Source: Thermomonas hydrothermalis (GTDB lineage: Bacteria > Pseudomonadota > Gammaproteobacteria > Xanthomonadales > Xanthomonadaceae). From it: a stretch of 64,000 nt of DNA. The stretch lies in NCBI RefSeq assembly GCF_900129205.1, contig NZ_FQUK01000009.1:1-64000 (forward strand), read 5' to 3'. Positions 39,038-50,215 of this stretch are shown one piece after another. Every line of letters starts with the position of its first letter. Position 1 is the first letter of the stretch. The translations under genes were made by a program, and so were the position numbers. The notes beneath the pieces were generated by a model. It ran no database searches. It saw only the letters and a program-made list of their open reading frames with translations, and was not told where the DNA came from.

Positions 39038-39063
39038 CGAAGCCCGGCCAGAGCCGGGCTTCG
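39038..39063 (-). terminator. Rho-independent terminator after the OmpA-family gene
   Basis: CGAAGCCCGGC (39038-39048) pairs over 11 bases with 39053-39063, tetraloop CAGA. On the minus strand it is followed by TTGTTTTTG, a T-rich tail, 28 bases past the stop at 39091. Confidence 0.9.
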
Positions 39064-39090
39064 CGATGATGCGCGGAAAGCGCACTTGCC

Positions 39091-40176
39091 TTACTGACTG
39101 TTCAGCTCGGTGCGACGGTTGAGCTCGCTCTTGCAGGCCGGGAACTTGTGCCCCTTGTCTTCGAGCGGACGGCTAAAGCCATAACCGTTCGGGCCCGCCA
39201 GGCGGCTGGCATCGATGCCGTTGCTGGTCAGGAAGTCATAGACCACCTTGGCGCGACGCTCGGACAGCTTCTGGTTGTAGCCCTCCTTGCCGCACTGGTC
39301 GGTGTGGCCGGCCACTTCGACCTTCAGCTCCGGATAGCGCTTGAGGATCTCAACGGCCTCGTTGAGGATCGCCACCGCGTCAGGCCGCAAGGTGTCCTTA
39401 TCGAAGTCGAAGTTCACGCCCTTGAGGTCGATCGACACTGCCACCGGGCAGCCATCCGGACCGATGGTCTGGCCAGCCTGCGAACCCGGGCACTTGTCAT
39501 CGCAGTTGTTGACACCGTCACCATCGTCATCCATGTCAGCGCAGGTCTTCATCGGCTCCGGCGCAGGCGCAGGCGCCACCGGGGCCACCGGCTCCGGACC
39601 AAGCGCGTAGGTCAGTCCAACCGAGGCCAGATAATCGACGAACTGGTTTTGCTGATGACCGATGCGCGCCTGTTCGTCATCAAAGTCGATACGCGCGCCG
39701 AGCTCAGTGCGCACATTGGCACGGCCCGAGTTGAGCTGCATACCAATGCCGAGATTGAGCGCAAGGTTGGAGGCCTTATGACGGGCCGGGTTCGGACCCG
39801 GGGTGCCGTTGTATTCCTCCTCGTGCCGCTGCACGCCGAAACCACCACGCAGGTATGGCCAGAACTTGTCGCCCGCATCACGGAAGTGGTAGCGCGCATC
39901 CAGCGAAACCCCGTACTGGCTCCAGTGGTAGTTCGAGTTGATCTGCTTCTTGGGATTCTGATAGTTGAGTTCGGTATCCAACGACACGCGCGGGGTCAGG
40001 AACTTGCCGAAGCCCAAGGTCCCAAAAATTGCATCATCGGTACCGCGATCCTTGTCCTGGAAGTTCACGCCGACCGAGCCCGAGACGTACCAACGGTCAT
40101 CGAACTCCTGGGCGGCCGCAGCCTGTGCCAGACCCAGACCACCCAGCAGGGCAGCGCAGAGGAGTTTCTTGTTCAT
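39091..40176 (-). CDS. OmpA-family outer-membrane porin with a calcium-type repeat
   Basis: A 361-residue outer-membrane protein: signal peptide (MNKKLLCAALLGGLGLAQAAAAQ), an N-terminal beta barrel (about 25-190), a Pro/Ala hinge (PVAPVAPAPAPEP), an Asp-rich thrombospondin-type-3-like element (DMDDDGDGVNNCDDKCPGS) with cysteines, and a C-terminal OmpA domain (VNFDFDKDTLRPDA, AGHTDQCGKEGYNQKLSERRA) that holds peptidoglycan. This plan matches OprF/OmpA proteins of the group. AAGGAG is nine bases before the ATG and a terminator follows, as expected of an abundant single-gene transcript. Confidence 0.93.
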   Translation of the reverse strand: MNKKLLCAALLGGLGLAQAAAAQEFDDRWYVSGSVGVNFQDKDRGTDDAIFGTLGFGKFLTPRVSLDTELNYQNPKKQINSNYHWSQYGVSLDARYHFRDAGDKFWPYLRGGFGVQRHEEEYNGTPGPNPARHKASNLALNLGIGMQLNSGRANVRTELGARIDFDDEQARIGHQQNQFVDYLASVGLTYALGPEPVAPVAPAPAPEPMKTCADMDDDGDGVNNCDDKCPGSQAGQTIGPDGCPVAVSIDLKGVNFDFDKDTLRPDAVAILNEAVEILKRYPELKVEVAGHTDQCGKEGYNQKLSERRAKVVYDFLTSNGIDASRLAGPNGYGFSRPLEDKGHKFPACKSELNRRTELNSQ

Positions 40177-40292
40177 GCTTTAAGCTCCTTGGTTTCAGTG
40201 GAAAACGTGCGACGCAACGGGATGTGGAACGTGTGATTCACACGGCGCCCGCTCGCCGGCCTCGGACAGCAAGGACAGGCGAAAGCGGGTTA

Positions 40293-42391
<2,099 letters not shown>

Positions 42392-42668
42392 TCATCGACG
42401 AGCATGAAAAGTCAATAGGGAAAAGCACCTCGATTCAGCTGGCATTGCAAATCCACCCCCTACCTTGCCAGCACTTTTGACCTGACCGGGCCCGCATCCC
42501 CCGACCGGCAGGCACACCGGCGCGCCGTCCCTATCGCCCATCCGGACGACGCGCCCGGGCAAAGGCCGCCACAGAGCAGCCGCCCTCCCCAGTACGCCAT
42601 GACGCAGACGCATGACATCTGCACCACCGATGTCCTGCCCTGCGCCGCAACGGAGCAAGGAGTACGAC

Positions 42669-43130
42669 ATGAAACTGGCGTGGATTCTCTGGCTGTCGCA
42701 TATCCTGCCGCAGCCCGCCGCCGATTCGCTGTGCCTGTCCACGACGGTCTATTTGGAGGCACGCAACCAACCCGCGCTCGGCCAGCAGGCCGTCGCTGAG
42801 GTTGCCCTGCGCCGCCGCGACAGCGGCCTGTGGGGCAGCACCCTGTGCGAGGTGGTCACCGCCCGTCGGCAGTTCGCCCCCACCCTACTGCCGCCTCAGA
42901 CCCGGCTATCCAACATCACGGCCTGGACCCAGGCCGTCAGTGTCGCGCTGGACTCGCAGCACAACTGGGCCTTGCCACGCGACCAGCGCAAGTTGGTGGT
43001 CCCCGGCGCCAGCCATTTCGCAGCACACGCGCTGGTCAGCCCGGTCTGGGCCAATGCCGCGCAGGTCGCCACGATCGGCGACCACACGTTCTATAAGGTG
43101 CAATCGTTGCGGCCACAGCAACGCATCTGA
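42669..43130 (+). CDS. SleB-like cell-wall hydrolase
   Basis: A 153-residue protein with the hydrolase_2 (SleB) domain, otherwise known from spore cortex-lytic enzymes but common in Gram-negative bacteria. The conserved block is CLSTTVYLEARNQPALGQQAVAEV with the presumed catalytic Glu, followed by LCEVVTARRQF and GASHF. AAGGAG is seven bases before the ATG at 42669. The N-terminus MKLAWILWLSHILPQPAADS is a short, weak signal peptide. It follows fadH after a 277-bp gap in which I see no gene. Confidence 0.8.
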   Translation: MKLAWILWLSHILPQPAADSLCLSTTVYLEARNQPALGQQAVAEVALRRRDSGLWGSTLCEVVTARRQFAPTLLPPQTRLSNITAWTQAVSVALDSQHNWALPRDQRKLVVPGASHFAAHALVSPVWANAAQVATIGDHTFYKVQSLRPQQRI

Positions 43131-43219
43131 GCATACGCCTTAAGCGCAAACATCCCGGCTGCATCCGCCCACATCGGGACGTGAGCCTGTCCGAATGCAA
43201 CGCCACCCACCCGACCGCA

Positions 43220-43236
43220 GGCGGACACGATCCGCC
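43220..43236. terminator. Short hairpin at a convergent gene end
   Basis: GGCGGA (43220-43225) pairs with TCCGCC (43231-43236) around CACGA, seven bases past the stop of the channel gene and 90 bases past that of the hydrolase. It is short and lacks a T run. Confidence 0.35.
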
Positions 43237-43242
43237 GTGCGA

Positions 43243-43698
43243 TCACTCGCGTCGCCGGTGCCCCGGCCACAGGGTGGTCATCGCCATGTAGGTGAAACTC
43301 GCCGACCAGGCGATCATCACCAGCCCGGTGATTGCTTCCATTCCAGCCATGACGCGTATGGCGCCACTCGGCCACAGATCACCAAAGCTGGCCGTGCTAT
43401 ACGCCATGGCCGACAGATAAATACCATCAAACAGCGATAAATCAGGATCTCCCTGCACACTGCCCAACACGGGCAGGGCGTTCAGCCCCCAGTACCCAAG
43501 GCCATAGCAGATGATCTCCAGCACATGCAGGGCCAGCAGGGCAAACATCATCGCCAGCAGCGCCGAGCGATGGCGGCGAAACGCCCGGCCGGCGGTCACC
43601 GCCGCCAGCAAACGCAGCCCCTCGTAATGGATCAGCACCACCAGCGCGGTCACCAAGGCGGTGACCAACGCTGCCAGCGGATAGCCCTGACCGATCAC
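43243..43698 (-). CDS. Small potassium-channel-like membrane protein with altered filter
   Basis: A 151-residue membrane protein with about four hydrophobic segments. The last two frame a pore-loop-like region FDGIYLSAMAYSTASFGDLWP, characteristic of two-helix ion channels (Ion_trans_2). The selectivity filter, normally TVGYGD or TxGFGD, reads TASFGD here, so the first glycine is replaced by serine. No RCK/TrkA nucleotide-binding domain is attached. The start codon is GTG at 43698 with AAGGG upstream. Ion specificity is uncertain. Confidence 0.75.
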   Translation of the reverse strand: MIGQGYPLAALVTALVTALVVLIHYEGLRLLAAVTAGRAFRRHRSALLAMMFALLALHVLEIICYGLGYWGLNALPVLGSVQGDPDLSLFDGIYLSAMAYSTASFGDLWPSGAIRVMAGMEAITGLVMIAWSASFTYMAMTTLWPGHRRRE

Positions 43699-43730
43699 CC
43701 TTAACCCTTAAGTGCAAGACCAGGCGCGTC

Positions 43731-44885
43731 TTACGGCCGCTGATCGATCGGCACGAACGGCCGATCTTCCGGCCCGGTGTAGTTCGCGGACGGGCGGATG
43801 ATCTTGCCGTCGATCCGCTGTTCGATCACATGCGCGCTCCAGCCGCTGGTGCGGGCGATCACGAACAGCGGAGTGAACATCGCCGTGGGCACACCCATCA
43901 TGTGGTAGCTGACCGCACTGAACCAGTCGAGGTTCGGGAACATTTTCTTGATGTCCCACATCACCGCTTCCAGACGTTCGGCGATGGCGTACATCTTCAT
44001 GTTGCCCTGCTCGGCGGAGAGCCGACGTGCAACTTCCTTGATGACCTTGTTACGGGGATCGGACACCGTGTAGACCGGGTGACCGAAGCCGATGATGACC
44101 TCGCGGTTTTCGACCCGCCGCCGGATATCGGCCTCGGCCTCATCCGGTGTCTCGTAGCGCTTCTGCACCTCGAACGCGACTTCGTTGGCACCGCCATGTT
44201 TGGGCCCGCGCAGCGCCCCGATCGCCCCAGCGATGCAGGAATACATATCGCTGCCGGTGCCAGCGATCACCCGCGCGGTGAAGGTGCTGGCGTTGAACTC
44301 GTGCTCGGCATACAGGATCAGGCTGGTATGCATCGCCCGCACCCAGCTCTCCGGCGGCGGCGCACCGTGCAGCAGATGCAGGAAATGACCACCGATGCTG
44401 TCGTCATCGGTCTCGACGTCGATCACCCGACCGTTGTGGCTGTAGTGATACCAGTACAGCAACATCGACCCCAGGGAGGCCATCAGCTTGTCGGCGATGT
44501 CGCGCGCCCCCGGATGGTTGTGGTCGTCCTTCTCCGGAGTCACGCAGCCCAACACCGACACGCCGGTGCGCATGACATCCATCGGGTGCGCCGATGGCGG
44601 CAACTCCTCCAGCGCGGCCTTGACCGCCGCCGGGATACCACGCAGCGCCTTGAGCTTGGCCTTGTAGGCAGCCAGTTCGGCCCGGTTGGGCAGCTTGCCG
44701 TGGACCAGAAGATGCGCCACTTCCTCAAACTCGCAGGCGTCCGCCAGATCGAGAATGTCGTAGCCGCGATAGTGCAGATCGTTGCCACTGCGGCCGACCG
44801 TGCACAACGCGGTGTTGCCGGCGGTCGTGCCGGACAGGGCAACGGACTTCTTGGGCTTGAAGCCTGGGGTCGTGGTCTCGCTCAT
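43731..44885 (-). CDS. prpC: 2-methylcitrate synthase PrpC
   Basis: PrpC condenses propionyl-CoA with oxaloacetate to 2-methylcitrate. The 384-residue protein is of the short citrate-synthase type, with the catalytic histidines in the regions HEFNAS and [13 protein letters not shown] and the Asp in the SAVSYHMMG region. Its position directly behind prpB (26 bp) supports methylcitrate rather than citrate synthesis. AGGAG precedes the ATG. The next genes of the cycle (acnD, prpF or prpD) do not follow; the channel gene does. Confidence 0.95.
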   Translation of the reverse strand: MSETTTPGFKPKKSVALSGTTAGNTALCTVGRSGNDLHYRGYDILDLADACEFEEVAHLLVHGKLPNRAELAAYKAKLKALRGIPAAVKAALEELPPSAHPMDVMRTGVSVLGCVTPEKDDHNHPGARDIADKLMASLGSMLLYWYHYSHNGRVIDVETDDDSIGGHFLHLLHGAPPPESWVRAMHTSLILYAEHEFNASTFTARVIAGTGSDMYSCIAGAIGALRGPKHGGANEVAFEVQKRYETPDEAEADIRRRVENREVIIGFGHPVYTVSDPRNKVIKEVARRLSAEQGNMKMYAIAERLEAVMWDIKKMFPNLDWFSAVSYHMMGVPTAMFTPLFVIARTSGWSAHVIEQRIDGKIIRPSANYTGPEDRPFVPIDQRP

Positions 44886-44911
44886 GGGTGCTCCTGAAAA
44901 ATCGCCGAGGT

Positions 44912-45793
44912 TTATTTCTTTGCCGCAAACAGCGCGTCCAGATGCTGCTCGTAGGCGTGGTAGCCGATGCGCTCGTACAGCTCTTCGCGGGTCTGCATGC
45001 TGTCCAGCACATTGCGCTGGTGACCATCGCGGCGGATGGCCTCATACACCTGCTCGGCTGCCTTGTTGGCAGCACGGAACGCCGACAGTGGGAACAGCTG
45101 GATGGCGACACCGGCGCTGGCCAACTCTTCCCGCGAAAACAGCGGGGTCTTGCCGAACTCGGTGATGTTGGCCAGCACCGGCACCCTGACCGCCTCGACA
45201 AAACGGCGGTAGGTGTCCAGATCGTAGGCGGCCTCCGCGAAGATGCCATCGGCACCGGCCTCGACACAGGCAAGCGCGCGTTCGATCGCCGCATCCACAC
45301 CCTCCACGGCGATCGCATCGGTACGGGCGATCAGAAAGAACTCGGGGTCGGTCTTGGCATCCGCCGCCGCCTTGACGCGATCGACCATCTCCTGCTTCGA
45401 CACGATTTCCTTGCCGGGTCGATGGCCGCAGCGCTTGGCGCCCACCTGATCCTCGATGTGGCAGGCGGCAGCGCCTGCCTTGATCAGGCTCTTGATGGTG
45501 CGGGCGATGTTGAGCGCGCTCGGGCCGAACCCGGTATCGATATCGACCAACAGCGGCAGGTCGCAGACATCGGTAATCCGCCGGGTGTCCACCAGCACGT
45601 CTTCGAGGGTGTTGATGCCCAGATCCGGCATCCCCAGGGAGCCCGCGGCAACCCCACCACCGGACAGATAGATCGCACGATACCCGGCAAGCTTGGCCAG
45701 CAGCGCATGGTTGGCATTGATGGCCCCGATCACCTGCAACGGTGATTCGGCGGCGAGTGCGGCGCGGAAACGCGCCCCGGCAGACATCGACAT
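44912..45793 (-). CDS. prpB: Methylisocitrate lyase PrpB
   Basis: PrpB splits 2-methylisocitrate into pyruvate and succinate, ending the methylcitrate cycle. The 293-residue protein of the isocitrate-lyase superfamily has [10 protein letters not shown], the metal-binding VDIDTGFG and the active-site [10 protein letters not shown] with its cysteine. The ATG at 45793 follows AAGGAG by seven bases. A hairpin with a T-rich tail lies just upstream. Confidence 0.96.
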   Translation of the reverse strand: MSMSAGARFRAALAAESPLQVIGAINANHALLAKLAGYRAIYLSGGGVAAGSLGMPDLGINTLEDVLVDTRRITDVCDLPLLVDIDTGFGPSALNIARTIKSLIKAGAAACHIEDQVGAKRCGHRPGKEIVSKQEMVDRVKAAADAKTDPEFFLIARTDAIAVEGVDAAIERALACVEAGADGIFAEAAYDLDTYRRFVEAVRVPVLANITEFGKTPLFSREELASAGVAIQLFPLSAFRAANKAAEQVYEAIRRDGHQRNVLDSMQTREELYERIGYHAYEQHLDALFAAKK

Positions 45794-45816
45794 GCGTGGC
45801 TCCTTGCAAAAAGAAA

Positions 45817-45836
45817 CCCCTGAACCCAATCAGGGG
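45817..45836 (-). terminator. Terminator-like hairpin in the prpB leader
   Basis: CCCCTGA (45817-45823) pairs with TCAGGGG (45830-45836), loop of six. On the minus strand it is followed at once by TTTCTTTTTG and then by the prpB ribosome-binding site, 23 bases before the ATG. Since mdh already has its own hairpin at 45921, this one looks like a leader attenuator or a second stop. Confidence 0.65.
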
Positions 45837-45920
45837 ATCCAGCGGCCAGGGATGGCCGTGTTCGGATCTTGCGGGCGAAGATTCTAGCGCGCACGCCGCT
45901 GGCAGGCGTCCCAAAACACG

Positions 45921-45943
45921 CGCGCCGGGCATGGCCCGGCGCG
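45921..45943 (-). terminator. Hairpin terminator after mdh
   Basis: CGCGCCGGGC (45921-45930) pairs perfectly with GCCCGGCGCG (45934-45943), a ten-base stem with a three-base loop, 23 bases past the mdh stop. On the minus strand CGTGTTTTGG follows, a short T run. Confidence 0.7.
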
Positions 45944-45966
45944 GTGGCGACAGACGGATGCCGTTA

Positions 45967-46950
45967 TCAGAGCAGGTGAGCCACGCCAGCCCGTTCCTCT
46001 TCCAGCTCGGCCAGGGTCTTGTCCATGCGCTCGCGGCTGAACTCATCGATCGGCAGATCGCGAACCCGCGTGTACTCGCCATTGGCGCAGGTCACCGGCA
46101 CGCCGTAGATGATGCCCTCCGGGATGCCATAGCTGCCGTCGGACGGCACGCCCATGGTCACCCACTTGCCGTTGGTGCCCAGCGCCCAGTCGCGCATGTG
46201 GTCGATGGCGGCATTGGCCGCCGAGGCGGCCGACGACAGCCCGCGTGCCTCGATGATCGCCGCACCGCGCTTGCCCACGGTGGGGATGAACACGTTGGCG
46301 TTCCAGTCCGGATCGTTGATCTTGTCCTTCAGCGACACCCCCTTGGCGGTGGCGAAGCGGTAGTCCGGATACATGGTCGGGCTGTGATTGCCCCACACCA
46401 CCAGGTTTTCGATATCGGCCACCGGCACCCCGGCCTTGGCCGCCAATTGCGACAGGGCACGGTTGTGATCCAGACGCAGCATCGCGGTGAAGTTCTTGGC
46501 CGGCAGGTCCGGCGCCGACTTCATGGCAATGTAGGCATTGGTGTTGGCCGGGTTGCCAACCACCAGCACCTTGACGTCACGGCTGGCCACCTGGTTCAAG
46601 GCCTTGCCCTGCTCGATGAAAATCTTGGCGTTTTCCAGCAGCAGGTCTTTGCGCTCCATGCCGGGGCCACGCGGACGGGCACCCACCAGCAACGCATAGT
46701 CAGCATCCTTGAAGGCCACCAGCGGGTCGGAGGTGCCGATCATGCCGGCCAGCAGCGGGAAGGCGCAGTCTTCCAGCTCCATCATCACACCCTTCAGCGC
46801 GGCCTGCGCTTTTTCCAGCGGCAGCTCCAGCATCTGCAGGATGACCGGCTGATCCTTACCCAGCATTTCGCCGGATGCGATGCGGAACAGCAGGGCATAA
46901 CCGATCTGACCAGCGGCGCCAGTGACGGCGACTCGAACGGGGGCTTTCAT
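45967..46950 (-). CDS. mdh: Malate dehydrogenase
   Basis: Mdh oxidises malate to oxaloacetate in the TCA cycle. The 327-residue protein is of the NAD-linked cytosolic-type family: [21 protein letters not shown], substrate arginines in [15 protein letters not shown], the catalytic His in [13 protein letters not shown] and [12 protein letters not shown]. It supplies oxaloacetate for the PrpC downstream, but two hairpins separate it from prpB. Confidence 0.97.
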   Translation of the reverse strand: MKAPVRVAVTGAAGQIGYALLFRIASGEMLGKDQPVILQMLELPLEKAQAALKGVMMELEDCAFPLLAGMIGTSDPLVAFKDADYALLVGARPRGPGMERKDLLLENAKIFIEQGKALNQVASRDVKVLVVGNPANTNAYIAMKSAPDLPAKNFTAMLRLDHNRALSQLAAKAGVPVADIENLVVWGNHSPTMYPDYRFATAKGVSLKDKINDPDWNANVFIPTVGKRGAAIIEARGLSSAASAANAAIDHMRDWALGTNGKWVTMGVPSDGSYGIPEGIIYGVPVTCANGEYTRVRDLPIDEFSRERMDKTLAELEEERAGVAHLL

Positions 46951-46992
46951 GGAATGCTCCGTGATTCTTGGGATGGAAATGTCAGGACAGGG

Positions 46993-48192
46993 TCAACGCA
47001 GCTCGGCAAAGAATTCCTGAAGCCGGGCCAGACCCGGCGCGAGCTGCGGGGTGGGACAGGTGTAGCTGATCCGCATGGCATGCGGCTCACCGAAGGCCGA
47101 GCCCGGCACGCAGGCCACGCCCTTGGCTTCCAGCAGGGCATTGCAAAAATCGACATCGTTTTCGATCGTGACCCCACCATGCGACTTGCCGAACGCACAG
47201 CGGATATCGGGGAACACGTAAAAGGCTCCCTGCGGGCGCGGGCAGACCACGCCGGGAATCTGCGCCAGCGCCGCCAGCACCTGATCGCGCTTGGCCTGGA
47301 ACTCGGCGCAGCGGGCCGCGGGCACGTCCTGCGGCCCGGTCAGCGCGGCAATCGCCGCCGCCGTGGTGATTTCCGGCAGATTGGTGATGTGGTTGGAGTT
47401 GAGCGTGGTCACCGCCTGCGCCACTACCTCCGGCCCGGCCATGAAGCCCACACGCCAGCCGGGCATGCCGTAGGTCTTGGACAGCGAATCGATGAAGATG
47501 GTGCGCTCCCGTAGCTCCGGGCGCACGTGCATGAAGTTCACGTACTCAAGGCCGTCGAACAGCATGCGGTTGTAGATGTCGTCGGTAATGATCCAGGTGT
47601 CCGGATACTTCACCAACACCTCGGCCAACGCGGCGATCTCGTCGCGGGTATAGACCATCCCGGTCGGGTTGGACGGGTTGTTGAACAGGAACACCTTAGG
47701 CTTTTTCGCCAGCGCGGCCTCAAGCTGCGCCGGCGTCACCTTGTAATCCTGGCTGGCCGGACACTGCAGCAGCTCGACCCGGGCATTGACGATCTCGGCA
47801 ATGTCCATGTAGCTGGTCCAGTACGGCACTGGAAAGACGATGGTGTCGCCTTCATCCAGCAGCGCTTCGGCCAGGTTGTAGATGACATGCTTGGCGCCGA
47901 TCCCGGTGCTGCAGTGCGCCCGGGTGTAGCCGGTCAGCCCCAAGCCATCCAGATGCTGGATGAACGCATCCAGAAGGGCATCGCTGCCCCGGTTGCTGCC
48001 GTACTGGCCGCTGTCTTTCGCCAACGCCTCGCGTGCGGCAGCATAGACGTGCTCGCCGGGCAGGAAGTTGGGGACCCCGATGGAGAAGCTGATGATGTCG
48101 CGGCCTTCTGCCTTCAGGCGCTTGGCCTTCTCGGCGACCTGCATGATGACGCTTGGCTTGGCGCGACCCATGCGCCGTGCGAGGTTGGGCAT
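46993..48192 (-). CDS. Class I/II aminotransferase, aspartate type
   Basis: A 399-residue fold-type I PLP enzyme. Seen are SIGVPNFLPGEHV, NNPSNPTGMVY, DDIYNRMLFDG, the PLP lysine in DSLSKTYGMPGWRVG and the substrate Arg in MRISYTCP. Such proteins are usually annotated as aspartate aminotransferase; substrate choice cannot be settled by reading. The ATG at 48192 gives MPNLARRMGRAKPSV, with CGAGG nine bases upstream. It is divergent from the lipoprotein gene, 59 bp apart. Confidence 0.88.
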   Translation of the reverse strand: MPNLARRMGRAKPSVIMQVAEKAKRLKAEGRDIISFSIGVPNFLPGEHVYAAAREALAKDSGQYGSNRGSDALLDAFIQHLDGLGLTGYTRAHCSTGIGAKHVIYNLAEALLDEGDTIVFPVPYWTSYMDIAEIVNARVELLQCPASQDYKVTPAQLEAALAKKPKVFLFNNPSNPTGMVYTRDEIAALAEVLVKYPDTWIITDDIYNRMLFDGLEYVNFMHVRPELRERTIFIDSLSKTYGMPGWRVGFMAGPEVVAQAVTTLNSNHITNLPEITTAAAIAALTGPQDVPAARCAEFQAKRDQVLAALAQIPGVVCPRPQGAFYVFPDIRCAFGKSHGGVTIENDVDFCNALLEAKGVACVPGSAFGEPHAMRISYTCPTPQLAPGLARLQEFFAELR

Positions 48193-48251
48193 CGTGGTGA
48201 ACCTCGAATTACGCGCCGCGAAAGCGGCATGACGTGGGAGGAAACACGCAG

Positions 48252-49043
48252 ATGCTAGCACACCGCCTGGACCCGATCCCTTCCGTCGCAGCGTCTGCCC
48301 GCCGTCTGCCGCACGCAGGCTGGCTGCTGATGCTGCTGGCGCTGGCCGTACTGACCGGTTGCAGCAGCACGTCTGTACGTACCGCCCGTGACGAGCGGGG
48401 TGCTCCGCTGGCCGTGCAGGGCACGGTGGTGCTGGTGGAACCGGATATCGAGCTGGCGGAAGTCTTGGCCGGCGGCATGACCGAACCACGCCGGGAATGG
48501 ACTGCCGCCGCGCGCCGGCTGTATTCCCAGGCGGCGCGGGAAGTGCTGGCACGAGAGGGCATCGGGATGCAGCCCGATTACCTGCTCCCGCCTGAGGTCG
48601 GCCCGGACGACCGCCGCCGCCAGCTGTTACTGCTCAACCAGGCCGTCTCGATGAGCATCCTGCAGTTCAGCCAGAGCCAGAACGCCCAGGCCCTGCGCAA
48701 CAAGCACGGCCGCTTCGACTGGTCGCTCGGCCCCGGCGTTTCCGTGCTGCGCGAGGCCACCGGGGCGGACTACGCCCTGTTCACCTACATCCGCGACAGC
48801 TACACCAGCAGCGGCCGCGCCGCTCTGCGCATCGCCGGTCTGCTCCTGCTGGGCGGCGACATCGGCGGCGGCATGCAGGTGGGTCTGGCCTCGCTGGTCG
48901 ATCTGCGCACGGGCCAAGTGGTCTGGCACAACGTGCTCATCGCCCAGTCCGGAGATCTGCGCACCTTGGCTGGCGCCCGCGAGACCACGACCAAGCTGCT
49001 TAAGGGCATCCGTGGTGCCACCGTGAACGGGAGGCAGCCATGA
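48252..49043 (+). CDS. Outer-membrane lipoprotein of unknown function, first of the M48 trio
   Basis: A 263-residue protein with a lipobox (LAVLTGC, modified Cys about residue 37) after a basic N-terminus. The mature part has VQGTVVLVEPDIELAEVLAGG and a domain including ADYALFTYIRDSYTSSGRAA, LLLLGGDIGGGMQ and SLVDLRTGQVVWHN, the pattern of lipoproteins with an LpoB/CsgG-like alpha-beta fold, though this is a weak resemblance. The ATG at 48252 follows GGAGG by ten bases. It overlaps the M48 gene by four bases (ATGA). Confidence 0.75.
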   Translation: MLAHRLDPIPSVAASARRLPHAGWLLMLLALAVLTGCSSTSVRTARDERGAPLAVQGTVVLVEPDIELAEVLAGGMTEPRREWTAAARRLYSQAAREVLAREGIGMQPDYLLPPEVGPDDRRRQLLLLNQAVSMSILQFSQSQNAQALRNKHGRFDWSLGPGVSVLREATGADYALFTYIRDSYTSSGRAALRIAGLLLLGGDIGGGMQVGLASLVDLRTGQVVWHNVLIAQSGDLRTLAGARETTTKLLKGIRGATVNGRQP

Positions 49044-50215
49044 CCGCCTGGCCCCGCCTGTGCGCCATGACGTTGATCCTGGCCGGGCTGGCGGGCCCCG
49101 CCGACGCCGCCAACGCCCCCGGCGACACCCCGAACACGCCACCGGCCCAGGCCAGTGATGAAGCCGAACTGTGGTACGCGATGGATCGTGCCGAGGCCGA
49201 GCTCAAACGCTCGCCGCTCTTGGTCCGCGACCCGACACTCAATGCCTATGTGCGCGATGTCGCCTGCAAAGTGGCTGGCGACCACTGCGGGCACATCCGC
49301 CTGTACATCATGGACGTGCCGCAGTTCAACGCCAGCATGTCCCCCAACGGCATGTTGCTGCTGTGGACCGGCGCCCTGCTGCGCATGCGCAACGAGGCCG
49401 AGCTGGCCTTTGTGCTGGGGCATGAGGTCGGGCACTTCACCGCCCGCCACACGCTACGGCAATGGCGCACGGCCAGGAGCGCCAGTGCCTGGCTGAGTGT
49501 CTTCCAGGTCGCCGCCTATGGCACTGGTGCTGGCGGTGCGGCCGAACTGGCTGGTCTGGGCGGCGTCATGGCGATGATGAAATATTCCCGCGACATGGAA
49601 CGCGAGGCCGATCGCTTGGGGTTTGCCAGCGTGGTGGCCCATGGCTGGGCCCCGCAGGCCGGCGCTGACATGTGGGCGCGGATGTGGCGGGAGGAACAGA
49701 CCCGCAAATACGACCGCCCGGCCCAGGTGTTCTCCACCCACCCGGCCTCGCAGGAACGGCTGAACGACATCCGCCGGGCCGCCGAGGCAATCCCCAATCC
49801 GCCCCAGGACTACGGCCGGGAGCGCTATTACGCGGCAATCCGCCCGCTGCTGCCCCGGCTGCTGGATGAAGAACTGGCACAACGCCGCTATGCCGGTTCG
49901 ATTCTGGTCATCGGCGAGCTGCTGGAAGACGCGCCCGCCGAGGACAAGGGCCTGCTGACGTTCTATCTGGGCGAAGCCTACCGCCGGCGCGGCCTGAACG
50001 ATGACCGCGCCCGCGCGGCCAGCTACTACGCCCAGGCGATCACTCTGCCTGGTGCGCCACCCGCGGCCTGGCGCGAATACGGCTACACCCGCCGCGATGC
50101 CGGCGACCGCGACGGTGCCCGGACGGCACTGCAACACTATCTGGCGCAGGCACCCGATGCCGATGATCGCGCCTTTGTCCAACGCGAACTCGACCGCCTC
50201 GGAGGTGACCGATGA
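49040..50215 (+). CDS. Periplasmic M48-family metalloprotease (BepA-like)
   Basis: A 391-residue zinc peptidase: signal peptide (1-23), then the M48 domain with HEVGH (His128, Glu129, His132) and the third ligand Glu189 in RDMEREADRLG. A C-terminal helical region (about 270-391, FYLGEAYRRRGLNDDRARAASYYAQAI) looks like TPR repeats. BepA of E. coli, with the same layout, removes misassembled outer-membrane proteins such as LptD. Overlap with lipoprotein genes on both sides suggests the three proteins act together in the envelope. Confidence 0.88.
   Translation: MTAWPRLCAMTLILAGLAGPADAANAPGDTPNTPPAQASDEAELWYAMDRAEAELKRSPLLVRDPTLNAYVRDVACKVAGDHCGHIRLYIMDVPQFNASMSPNGMLLLWTGALLRMRNEAELAFVLGHEVGHFTARHTLRQWRTARSASAWLSVFQVAAYGTGAGGAAELAGLGGVMAMMKYSRDMEREADRLGFASVVAHGWAPQAGADMWARMWREEQTRKYDRPAQVFSTHPASQERLNDIRRAAEAIPNPPQDYGRERYYAAIRPLLPRLLDEELAQRRYAGSILVIGELLEDAPAEDKGLLTFYLGEAYRRRGLNDDRARAASYYAQAITLPGAPPAAWREYGYTRRDAGDRDGARTALQHYLAQAPDADDRAFVQRELDRLGGDR

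Noticed and set aside
42392-42668. Possible small gene between fadH and the SleB-like hydrolase
   Set aside because: Short frames exist but none has a start signal, hydrophobic pattern or motif that sets it apart from chance.
45742-47514. 590-codon plus-strand open frame
   Set aside because: It is antisense to mdh and the aminotransferase; no start signal or domain.
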